From Drosophila miranda (lineage: Eukaryota; Arthropoda; Insecta; Diptera; Drosophilidae), in the NCBI RefSeq assembly GCF_003369915.1, contig NC_046675.1, positions 30,380,001 to 30,444,000 of the forward strand: a DNA stretch of 64,000 nucleotides. Direction: 5' to 3'. The stretch's first letter is position 1, and each line of letters starts with the position of its first letter. A program made the position numbers and the translations under genes. Shown piece after piece: positions 12,155 through 22,200 of this stretch. The notes beneath the pieces are model-generated. The model saw only the letters and a list, made by a program, of their open reading frames with translations, had not been told where the DNA came from and ran no database searches.

Positions 12155-14113
12155 ATGTCTAAAGCACCTGCTGTTGGTATTGATTTGGGCACAACCTACT
12201 CTTGTGTGGGTGTGTTCCAGCATGGCAAGGTCGAGATCATTGCCAACGACCAGGGTAATCGTACGACACCATCCTATGTTGCCTTCACGGACACGGAGCG
12301 TTTGATTGGTGATGCCGCCAAGAATCAGGTGGCGATGAACCCAACCCAAACGATCTTCGATGCCAAGCGTCTGATTGGTCGCAAGTTTGAGGATTCTGCT
12401 GTGCAGTCTGACATGAAGCACTGGCCCTTCGATGTGGTCAGTGTAGATGGCAAGCCCAAGATTGAGGTTACGTACAAGGATGAGAAGAAGACCTTCTTCC
12501 CCGAGGAGATCTCCTCCATGGTGTTGACCAAAATGAAGGAGACCGCCGAGGCGTACCTGGGCAAGACAGTGTCGAATGCCGTCATCACTGTGCCAGCCTA
12601 CTTCAACGACTCTCAGCGTCAGGCGACCAAGGATGCCGGTACCATTGCCGGATTGAATGTGCTGCGTATCATCAACGAGCCCACGGCCGCTGCTATCGCC
12701 TATGGCCTGGACAAGAAGGCTGTTGGTGAGCGCAACGTGCTTATTTTCGATCTGGGTGGCGGTACCTTCGATGTGTCCATTCTGTCGATCGATGACGGCA
12801 TCTTCGAGGTCAAATCTACGGCCGGTGATACCCATCTTGGTGGTGAGGATTTCGACAACCGTCTAGTGACCCACTTTGTGCAGGAGTTCAAGCGCAAGCA
12901 CAAGAAGGACCTGACCAGCAACAAGCGTGCTCTTCGTCGTCTGCGCACCGCCTGCGAGCGCGCAAAGCGTACCCTCTCGTCGTCCACCCAGGCCAGCATT
13001 GAGATTGACTCTCTGTTCGAGGGTACCGATTTCTACACCTCGATCACTCGTGCCCGTTTCGAGGAGCTGAACGCCGATCTGTTCCGCAGCACCATGGACC
13101 CCGTGGAGAAGGCTCTGCGTGACGCCAAGCTGGACAAGTCGGTCATCCACGACATTGTGTTGGTCGGTGGCTCTACCCGTATCCCCAAGGTGCAGCGCCT
13201 GCTCCAGGATCTGTTCAACGGCAAGGAGCTGAACAAGTCGATCAATCCCGATGAGGCTGTTGCCTATGGTGCCGCTGTCCAGGCCGCCATCTTGCACGGC
13301 GACAAGTCGCAGGAGGTGCAGGATCTCCTGCTGCTCGATGTCACCCCACTGTCTCTGGGTATCGAGACCGCCGGCGGTGTGATGAGCGTGCTGATCAAGC
13401 GCAACACCACCATCCCAACCAAGCAGACCCAGACCTTCACCACCTACTCGGACAACCAGCCCGGTGTGCTCATCCAGGTGTACGAGGGCGAGCGTGCCAT
13501 GACCAAGGACAACAATATCCTTGGAAAGTTCGAGCTGTCGGGCATTCCCCCAGCACCACGTGGCGTGCCCCAGATCGAAGTCACCTTCGATATTGATGCC
13601 AACGGCATCCTGAACGTCACTGCCCTGGAGCGTTCCACCAACAAGGAGAACAAGATAACCATTACCAATGACAAGGGTCGTCTCTCCAAGGAGGATATCG
13701 AGCGCATGGTCAACGAGGCCGAGAAGTACCGCAACGAGGACGAGAAGCAGAAGGAGACCATCTCCGCCAAGAACGCTCTCGAGTCGTACTGCTTCAACAT
13801 GAAGGCCACCCTCGATGAGGACAATCTGAAGACCAAGATCGCCGATTCTGACCGCACCGTCATCTTGGACAAGTGCACCGAGACCATCAAGTGGCTGGAT
13901 GCCAACCAGCTGGCCGATAAGGAGGAGTACGAGCACCGTCAGAAGGAGCTCGAGGGTATCTGCAACCCGATCATCACCAAGCTGTACCAGAGCACTGGCG
14001 GTGCTCCTGGTGGCATGCCCGGCGGTATGCCCGGAGCTCCCGGTGCAGCTGGAGCTGGTGCTCCCGGTGCTGGTGCCGGCGGTTCTGGCCCCACCATCGA
14101 GGAGGTCGACTAA
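12155..14113 (+). CDS. Hsc70-4: Heat shock cognate 70-4 (constitutive cytosolic Hsp70)
   Basis: A 652-residue open frame with no intron inside the coding region. The ATG follows directly after an acceptor (ATTGCAG|ATG). The ATPase domain starts with [13 protein letters not shown] (about residue 8) and includes [12 protein letters not shown] and the VGGSTRIPK motif. The substrate-binding domain follows ([14 protein letters not shown]). A Gly/Pro/Ala-rich tail ends in GPTIEEVD, the cytosolic EEVD signal for TPR co-chaperones. It folds nascent chains and uncoats clathrin. Codon use is strongly biased to C/G third positions, as expected of a very highly expressed gene; the long antisense open frame over it (12863-14167) is a side effect of this. 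Length and terminal motif match the family closely. Confidence 0.97.
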   Translation: MSKAPAVGIDLGTTYSCVGVFQHGKVEIIANDQGNRTTPSYVAFTDTERLIGDAAKNQVAMNPTQTIFDAKRLIGRKFEDSAVQSDMKHWPFDVVSVDGKPKIEVTYKDEKKTFFPEEISSMVLTKMKETAEAYLGKTVSNAVITVPAYFNDSQRQATKDAGTIAGLNVLRIINEPTAAAIAYGLDKKAVGERNVLIFDLGGGTFDVSILSIDDGIFEVKSTAGDTHLGGEDFDNRLVTHFVQEFKRKHKKDLTSNKRALRRLRTACERAKRTLSSSTQASIEIDSLFEGTDFYTSITRARFEELNADLFRSTMDPVEKALRDAKLDKSVIHDIVLVGGSTRIPKVQRLLQDLFNGKELNKSINPDEAVAYGAAVQAAILHGDKSQEVQDLLLLDVTPLSLGIETAGGVMSVLIKRNTTIPTKQTQTFTTYSDNQPGVLIQVYEGERAMTKDNNILGKFELSGIPPAPRGVPQIEVTFDIDANGILNVTALERSTNKENKITITNDKGRLSKEDIERMVNEAEKYRNEDEKQKETISAKNALESYCFNMKATLDEDNLKTKIADSDRTVILDKCTETIKWLDANQLADKEEYEHRQKELEGICNPIITKLYQSTGGAPGGMPGGMPGAPGAAGAGAPGAGAGGSGPTIEEVD

Positions 14114-14909
14114 ACCATTCTCAAATACCCAAACTCCACACCCACTCTCAACCATCCAAAAGTACATCAGTTCTCTTGTCTAAAAAACAACAAAACACTA
14201 CAAGAGTTATTTAAATCTGGACTCTAAATTGGAAATTCGATTAATATCAAACCAAAATAAGACGACTGCTTCTTTGAGGATCATTTAATAATTACCACAC
14301 TTCTCATAAAGGAACCCAACTATCCACACAGAGCTGCATAAATAATATATATTATATTATTATCATCGATCGATCACCAAACAAACAATTTATTTGCTTA
14401 TACTTGAATTCAATAAATTAATTTGAGAATTGCAAAAACATTTATACCCAATTGTATTTATTCTTATTATTCCTGTAAGATTGATGATTTGTCCCACTGT
14501 ACGTTGGATCAATATTTGTTCTGCTGCCACTATCATATCTGGCTAATGACCTGTTGTATGCATATTAAAACAGACGCGGGCCAGGTGGTTTAGTAGATAA
14601 AAGCAGGGCATATTTATAATCTTCTGAGTGTCGTTGGGTTTGTACATTTGCCAGGTTGTATAGTAGACATATCTTTAGGTAGGCCTAAGCAGCTATTGCT
14701 CTCAGCTTGCTTTATATAAATAAATAAATGAATCTTCAGGTGCATTGTACCTGTATGGCAGCGATCTAAAAATCAAATGAAAGGCCATACTTTTACTATA
14801 TTTTATTGCAAGTTTGAGCATGAGATTTACTCAACACATTCAAAGGTTTACTCTAAAAGAGCGTGTACTTGGTTTCCTATTTGGGGGAGGGGAACATTCT
14901 AACATCTGA
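14114..14909. other. Hsc70-4 3'UTR and convergent spacer to Amt
   Basis: A polyadenylation signal AATAAA at 14412-14417 probably ends Hsc70-4. Beyond it is A/T-rich DNA and the Amt 3' flank. I see no gene or repeat here. Confidence 0.6.
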
Positions 14910-16728
14910 CTAATCAACCCAAGCAAAGTTTGGATCTTTGTCCAGCTTATTGGATATAGTAGCTCCAATCACAGGTAACTCGCTGTTGTTGGGACGATAG
15001 AAGCCATCGCTGATGAGCTCTCTGGTGAGTGGTCTGCGGCTGAAGACATTTCCCGGAGGCTTGCTCGGCGTTTTAGGTTTGAAGGTGATGTCCGAATCAG
15101 CGACCAATTTATGTCGGGTTATCCGCGGATTGCTCACCTGCTCCAGGTAGGATTGCCACTGATGCAGCTTGTCCTCGGCCGCACGTAGTTGGTCGATGCT
15201 GCGCTCGTGGCCAGGATTAATGCCGATTGGCTGGACCCCAGCTATATTCTTGAGATCCACTTGAATGGGCGCTAGGGCGGAGATGGCACGCGACAGACCA
15301 ATTTGACTGTGACGTATACGGTGCTCGGTGAGATCGGCGCCCAGCAGCTCCTCGTGCGGATCCATGCGTATTGGTATGATCTTGTTGATCACATAGAGGA
15401 GCAGAAACGTTGAACAAATGCCCCAAGATGCCAGACAAAGAGCAGAAAGGGTCTGAATACCGAGCAAGTACCAGCCACCGCCCTTGAACAGACCCATGCG
15501 ACCGTTGGTCGTGTCTAGAGGTATGGGATTGTCGGCAAACAGTCCCACGGCGATAACACCCCAGATTCCGCAGACGCCATGCACAGCACTGGCACCCACC
15601 GGATCGTCCACGCCCAAGCGATCGAACAGGGGCATAGCCAGCACACAGAGCAACGAACCGATCGCTCCAATTACCAAGGCCTCCCAGGCGCGATACAAGA
15701 AGCAACCGGCCGTGATGGACACCAGCGAGCCGAGCACTCCATTGATGAGATCCATAATGTCCATCCCACCGTCGTGCCGCCAAAAGGAGAATCTGTGGAT
15801 GGCAAAGACTGAATTTTAGCCTAACATTTTACATGCTAACATGCTTACATGGAGCTAGTGAAGCCGCCGCCAAAGGAGCCCATCATCGTCATTACGGCCG
15901 CTCGCGCTGCATACTGCCACTTCGCTCCGCTAACGCCGTAAGTGCTGCCCGAATTGAACGCTAGCCATCCCCACCAGAGCACAAACAAGCCCATGCAGGC
16001 GTTGACTGGATTGCCCAGCGGCAGAGGATCATAGCCCTCGGAGTAGCGGCCCAAACGCGGACCCAGCATAGCGGCTGAGGCAAAGGCCGATGCACCGCCA
16101 ATCAAATGCACGGGTCCGCTGCCGGCAATATCCACGGCGCCCAGTTTATTGAGGAATCCATGCTCGCCCCACACCCAGCCAGCGGGAATGCAATAGACAG
16201 CCGTATTGAGGAACGAGAACAGGCAGTAGGCCTTAAAGTTGCAACTGGAATGAAAAGGCTATGCCATGATAATCGATACTCTCTAAAGAATCGCTCTTAC
16301 CGCTCTGCCATCGCGCCACTCACAATGGTCGTGGCCGTGGTGGCGAACGAGAGCTGGAAAAGAAAGGCAGCAAATATCTGACCCATCAGGGCATCGCCCA
16401 CGGGCGGATCCAAAAGAAAGTCTCCAATAGCTATGAACGGATTGGAGAGCGGCCCACGGCCGAAGCTCATGCCATAGCCAAAGAGCCAATAGGTGAATCC
16501 GCCAAGCACAATATCGATCACGTTCTTCATCATGATGTTGACCTCGTTCTTGATTGACACACAGCCAGACTCCAGCATGCCAAATCCCGTTTGCATTGTG
16601 AAAATGATAAAGGACGAGGTCAGCACCCAGTTGGTGTCCTCCGTGGAGAGGTCATAGAGTCCGGGTATCACATAGTTACTATGATTTCGCTCGATCCCCT
16701 TCAAACCGCTTGCCGTGGCGTTGTCCAT
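14910..16728 (-). CDS. Amt: Ammonium transporter (AMT/Rh family)
   Basis: Three coding exons: 16728-16301, 16244-15849 and 15792-14910, with phases matching (CG|T and AT|A split codons), give 568 residues. The ATG (AAAATGG context) is chosen over an upstream out-of-frame ATG at 16802. The multi-pass membrane pattern is clear. The first pore histidine lies in VDIAGSGPVHLIGG and the second in DPVGASAVHGVCG, the twin-His arrangement of AMT channels. GGASAFASAAMLGPR is a further family signature. It moves ammonium across the plasma membrane; in flies Amt works in olfactory auxiliary cells. The C-terminal ~150 residues are cytosolic. The gene is convergent with Hsc70-4, as in the 88E neighbourhood. 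Confidence 0.93.
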
Positions 16729-16806
16729 TTTCGAAGCCGCTTCCACCGCTCAGGACGTCCGACAGCCTCGCGTGATGGTCGACGAGTATCCGGGAAGTCA
16801 TGCTAA

Positions 16807-17290
16807 ACATCAAATTCGAGTCAGCCAAATTCTCCCACTGAATAAATGAATGTTTGCAAATTACCTGCATTTGATTTAACTGCAATTTAGTCGCCGCCTT
16901 TCAGCAATTCGTCAATTATTTCGTGTGCGTGTTGTTTACGGCGGCTAAATTCTTTTTGCTGATTTTTTCACATGGCCCTTTGAATGCTTGACATTGTGTA
17001 GTTTTTGGGATTTGCATGACTGAAACGTATTGGAAAATTAATGGGGACATTTTGCATTTAATTGAATTAAACTACCCAAAGTGGGATAAAGAAGTAGGTA
17101 CATACATATATCAATAAGTAATTCTAAGCCTCTTGATTTCAATGTGGATTTTATGACATCACATTAAAGCACCTGAAAATTATACTACACTCATAATAAA
17201 ACATGCGAAGAAGGTGGAAAGACAACGGTCGTTGAATAACGAAAATCCAAATCAACGTTTCATCACTCAAACTAGTTTTACGCGTTGTAT
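16807..17290. other. Amt 5' flank, no gene seen
   Basis: A/T-rich DNA upstream of Amt. The minus-strand 5'UTR of Amt must begin in or before this stretch. No clear core-promoter word or coding exon was recognised. Confidence 0.4.
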
Positions 17291-17293
17291 TTT

Positions 17294-18311
17294 TATACCC
17301 GATACTCAAAATGAGTATTGGGGTATATTAGATTTGTGGTGTGTAACGTCCAGAAGGAATCGTTTCCGACCCCATAAAGTATATATATTCTTGATCAGCA
17401 TCAATAGCCGAGTCGATTGAGCCATGTCTGTCTGTCCGTCCGTCCGTCCGTCCGTCCGTCTGTCCGTCTGTCCGTCCCCTTCATCGCCTAGTGCTCAAAG
17501 ACTATAAGAGCTAGAGCAACGATGTTTTGGATCCAGACTTCTGTGATATGTCACTGCTACAAAAATATTTCAAAACTTCGCCCCGCCCACTTCCGCCCCC
17601 ACAAAGGACGAAAATCTGTGGCATCCGAATCGTAGAGAATGACCATATCTTTTAGATTGCAGAATCTGAATTGGATCGTGTTATTATTATAGCCAGCATC
17701 AAGAAAACAATTTCATATTTCTCGCCCTGTCTCTCTCTAACACACACGTAGCATAGGCGGCTTTGCTTAGAGTAAAACATTAGCGCCTAGATCTCAGAGA
17801 CTACAAAAGCTAGAGCAACCAAATTTGGTATCCACACTCCTAATATATCGGACCGAGACGAGTTTGTATCAAAATTTCGCCACACCCCCTTCCGCCCCCG
17901 CAAAGGACGAAAATCTGGGGATATTCACAAATCTCAAAGACTATTAACGCTAGAGTAACCAAATTTAGTATCCGCACTCCTGTTAGATCTCACTATAAAA
18001 CGTATATCTCAAAATTTCGCCCCACCCCCTTCCGCCCCCACAAAGGACGAAAATCTGTTGCATCTTGTGGATTCGAGAAAACTAAAAACGCAGAATCATA
18101 GATAACGACCATATCTATCAGATTGCTGAATCTGGATCAGATCGGATCATTTTTGTAGCCAAAAGCAAGAAATCAATTTGCAGTGGCCGCGCAGCGCCCG
18201 ACGTCACGCTCAGACTGATTTTCTGTCTCTCTCGCACGCACTCTTTGTCGTGTCGTTTAATATTAGCGGCGTCTACCGGAGGGGAGCCATACTGACTTAG
18301 TATCGGGTATA
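17294..18311 (+). mobile_element. DINE-1/mini-me-like non-autonomous element
   Basis: The ends are a perfect 13-bp inverted repeat: TATACCCGATACT (17294-17306) and AGTATCGGGTATA (18299-18311). The left end also folds on itself (ATACTCA-AAA-TGAGTAT, flanked by TATACCC/GGGTATA). A (GTCY)n microsatellite runs through 17425-17476. Three copies of a module ending 'caaaggacgaaaatctg' begin near 17591, 17890 and 18030. A GTCY microsatellite, inverted repeats and an internal repeat core are hallmarks of the DINE-1/INE-1/mini-me group (Helitron-related). No coding capacity and no clear target-site duplication were seen, as expected for that group. The family name is inferred from structure. Confidence 0.7.
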
Positions 18312-18394
18312 ACTGTAGAGTTGCGGTGTCCGCAGCAACTCACAACGTTCCCCCTCGTTTAAAATTAGAATTTGCCGCCAAGATAACGACAATA

Positions 18395-19090
18395 CAATCG
18401 AGTATATACAGATAACTAATCAAATGAATTAATACCTAAAAACATTTCAATCTAAAAAAAATTGATTATTAATTACGTTTCAAAGCAGTTTGGGAAACAC
18501 TATTTTAATATTATTTAAGGAAATAGGGTATACAAATGTCCATACTCATAGCTGAATGAGTTGACCAGCAGCAATGACGTAATAGTCTACACACACTTAC
18601 GTTTCATTCCGTGACTTACGTTTCATGCTTTGTACTTTTTGCTTAAAACTTATTTTAGGCACAATCCAATAAAAATGAGTGCTTAATACTAGCCACTCTT
18701 GTAGAAAATCGATTCATCATCGGAATTAAATTCTGTGTTCGGATTTGGGAGTCCCAGCTAGATAGAAATATTAGACCGAAGATCGAAATCGAGGAATATG
18801 AATTCTTATCCTGGACAGAGGACGATTTAACCCATTGTCGACCAGTCGGTATCTTGAAGAATTTTAGAGCAGTTCAATGAAAAGATATTGTGTTAATTTT
18901 TTATGTAGGGAAAAAAGAAGGATGAAACTTCAACAAGAATTTACAACCAGTGCTAATTTCCGCTGTTCAACTCAAGTTTAAACAATGGGGTTTTAGGTGG
19001 GCTAAGATCGTTTTTTCATCGGTACATTAACGGTATATTTCTGAGGGTCAGACCGTATATCGTATCGATAAGTCCGCGGTCACACTGGTT
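18395..19090 (+). repeat. Solo copy of the dispersed repeat family related to the array monomers
   Basis: The order of landmarks matches an array monomer: 'aaatagggtatacaa', 'tttgcttaaaact', 'caatccaataaaaatgagtg', 'tagaaaatcgattcatca', 'gaccgaagatcgaaatcgaggaatatg', then 'cggtatatttctgagggtca' and Motif 1. It is strongly diverged from the array copies. It ends right at the promoter of the VWC gene. A related copy on the opposite strand lies near 50749-51300. Confidence 0.7.
19063..19086 (+). promoter_or_regulatory. DRE + Motif 1 promoter of the VWC-domain gene
   Basis: TATCGATA (19063-19070, DREF site) and CGGTCACACTG (19077-19087, Motif 1) lie 120-145 bp before the ATG at 19208. A Motif 6-like 'cggtatattt' is at 19031. 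This is a TATA-less, broad-type Drosophila promoter. Confidence 0.6.
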
Positions 19091-19207
19091 GGCTCGAACG
19101 TTCGTAAAAAAAACTGTTGAAAATAAACTGTTAATAAAAAAGTTCTCTATCAATTAACAAGCTTTAACTAATTGTTCGGCTATAAGTGCGAATTCACCGT
19201 GCTCAAT

Positions 19208-22200
19208 ATGTATTTTTTGGCATTGCTTGCGTTCATTGGAAATGCCAAAGGTAAAAGCTAGTGGGGAAAACTAGTGCGAAAAATTTTTGGTACACACACA
19301 CATACACATGTTAAAATCAGCTCCATATCCTGGCGGAGCAGCAAAGAGAGTGAAAATGGCGAAACTGTATAATATTTCAAAAGTCCAACATATATAAAAC
19401 TCCTTAGAAGCGACTACAAGGTTTTTCATGTAAAATCAATTTCGATTGGGTTGGCTCCTTCTACAATAATTGGAAATATGGTCCATGGCCACAGAGTTCA
19501 CAATTTATGGGGCACGGGCCACACACATACATATACCAATGTATGTATACCAATACCACGGCACATGCTGCGCTTCGGTTCGCTCTTTTTCTCAGTAGAG
19601 CAGAGCAGAGCAGCAGCAGCAGAAACTCCTGCGAAAAGGGGGCATAACGGTGCTTGGTGCTGGGGAAATGGAAATGGCAATACGAAGGAAGTGGCCTGCA
19701 AAATTTTGCTTTGCTTCTGTACACACATATACATATATTAATATATGTTTGGATGTCCGTGTAGGTGGGTGGGTTGTTTGTGTGTATGGTGTTTATTTTT
19801 TGCATGTACACCCTGGCTCCTGTTTGTGTATGGGTGTGTACTATTGTGCTGGTGTTGGGGGCGGCAGGAGGCTGGACTGGGTGTGTATGTTGCCTGTGTA
19901 TGTATTTAGCATTCACACACATGTACACAGAAATTTCACTTGGAAACTCTCGCATAAAAGGCAACATTTTTTCTCTTCTTTTTTTGTGTCGCGAGGGTGA
20001 GTGTGTGTGTGTTTGCCATTTTCGTTCGTGCGTTTCCTGACCAGAAATTCGCATTAGGTATGGTATGGTCGCTTTGGGAACTAAGCTTGCCTCCCCGCCG
20101 TTGTCATGCTGCACACACGCATATGTGGGTGTGTTGTACTGTATGCACACATTTGTATGTATATTTGTTTTTAATTTGAATTTCCTTTTGCTGTTTAGCA
20201 TTTAAATGATGTCGAAAATATTCTGCGTTTGCATTTAATTTCATTCAAGTGATAAATATCATGGTCTCCCTCCCTCACTTTCGCTGCTGGTTTATGTAGC
20301 TGTGCAGCTCCCTCACTCTCTCTCTTTCTCTCATTCAGCACCTGCTGCACTTTGTCTATGCATTTGTATCTGTGCGTTTTGTGGTTGTGTACGTGTGTTT
20401 TTGGTGGCACAATGTTAAATCAGCGAAAAGTTGGTCAAGTGTGTCAAAATAAAGAATTCAGCCCCCAGCCTCCATCGAGTGTGCCATTATATGGTAGTGT
20501 ATGTGTTTGAGAGTGCATACGTACTTGGATTTGTGGTAACTGTAAAATACAGGGGGAAATCATCGAGCTTCTGGAATGATCAGGGCTGCTGCTGTTAGTT
20601 CGAAGGTTCTGGAAAGAGTTTCTGGAACAATAACAATCTATATCAGAATCTAGCAGAATTTACAGACTCTCCAGTGTTCAGTCTTAAGTTTAGTCCCCTA
20701 TAAATATGCTTTAAAATACAGTACCAGCAGCACCAATTCAAGATATCGTTTTGGAAACATTCCACAGATGGTAACGCGGTGAGCTCTAGCCTCATACCCG
20801 GCGGACACTGCCGGGACTACAATGGCAAGCTGTACGAGACGGGAATGCACTATATGCCCGGGCCGGACTCCTGCCGGCTGTGCATCTGCGACAGCGGTCT
20901 GCCCAAGGCTTGCAAGATGGTGCTGTGCGAGGCGTTCAGCAAGTGCAAGTCCTTCCAGACGGTGGGCAGCGGGAACAACTGCTGTGAGGTGATCTGCCTG
21001 GATGATCAGTTCAGCGATGGGAGCACGGACTTTGGCATTTGACTGGTGGCCAGTGGCATCACTGCCACGCTCTCCCTGTCCTTGCTCTTCTTCCTGGTCA
21101 ATCGGCTGAGGCAGCGCAAGATGCGGGCCCGAGAGAATCGACAGAATGCCGAGGATCAGCGCAGCATTGTGGGAAGCATTGGGTGAGTCTTTAAACAGCC
21201 CCTAGCCGGTCCCTAATAGACAGTGAAAGCATTTCTCTGTATCTGTTCCCTCCAGATACATTGCTGGAAACATGGGCTACATGGAGGGGAATCTGAGTGC
21301 CATCGATTACTCGTACGGTGGAGCAGCCACCCACTATCCACTGTGGAAGCCGCACTTCCCACGCGGCGAGGCTCCGCCTCCGTATGAGGAGGCAGTGGCC
21401 ATCTCCCAGGCAGAGGCGCTAAGTGCCCAGTGCGTGGTCAGCCTGCCGGCCAGCTCGCAGCGTGCCGTCGCGAGCGTTAGCCAGCAGCAACAGCTACAGC
21501 AACAGCAGCAACAGGCGCTCCAAGCGCACCAGGCCCACCTCCAACAGCACACGCTCCAGCTGCACACTCAGCCGCAGCAGCATCATGCCCCGTACGCCCA
21601 GCAATTGGTGCCCCATCCGCAGCACGCCCATCAGATGGCCGCCGCCGCCGCTGCAGCGGCCGGAGGTGGCTCAGTTCTGCCACAGTCCAATCAGTACACG
21701 CAGAGCACCACGAATCTGATCAACATCAATATCAATAGCGGGGGCGTGACCACCATAGCCACGGGCGAGAACCACCAGCCACCATATAGCCTTCAGAGCG
21801 AGCAGCAGCACAGCCTCGAACAGCAGCAGCAGCAACACCACCACCAGCAGCTCCAGCTGCAACATCAGCAACAATTGGCCCAGGCTCAGGTCAGCAATGG
21901 TTCCATCTGCCTACAGACAATGCCCAAACCCAGTGGGGGTGGGAGCAGCGAGTGCAGCTACAAGAACTGTCATTTGAACATCAGCGCCAGCGTTACCACG
22001 GCGGCTGCCACCAGTAGCTCTGCTTCCTACACGGCGTCACGCAGGACAACGCCACGCGGCTCCCAGGAACTGCTCCATCAGTTGCCGCAACAGCAGCAGC
22101 TGCAGCAGCAGCAAACGCAACAGCAGCAGTATCTCACGGTGGCCGATGTGGAGATCAATGCCAGTGCCAGTGCAGCCAGCTATCATTCCCTCCCCGCCAG

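Noticed and set aside
12863-14167. 434-residue open frame antisense to Hsc70-4
   Set aside because: It mirrors the highly biased codon use of Hsc70-4. The composition (Leu/Val/Gly/His-rich, no domain) is typical of an antisense shadow.
16679-16885. Upstream ATG for Amt at 16802
   Set aside because: Out of frame with the transporter. The in-frame ATG at 16728 has the better context and a matching N terminus.
17425-17476. CRISPR-like short repeats (GTCC/GTCT)
   Set aside because: A tetranucleotide microsatellite inside a DINE-1-like element in a eukaryote, without spacers.
19461-20201. 246-residue minus-strand open frame
   Set aside because: Made of TACA/CACA simple sequence in intron 1 of the VWC gene; low complexity, no family features.
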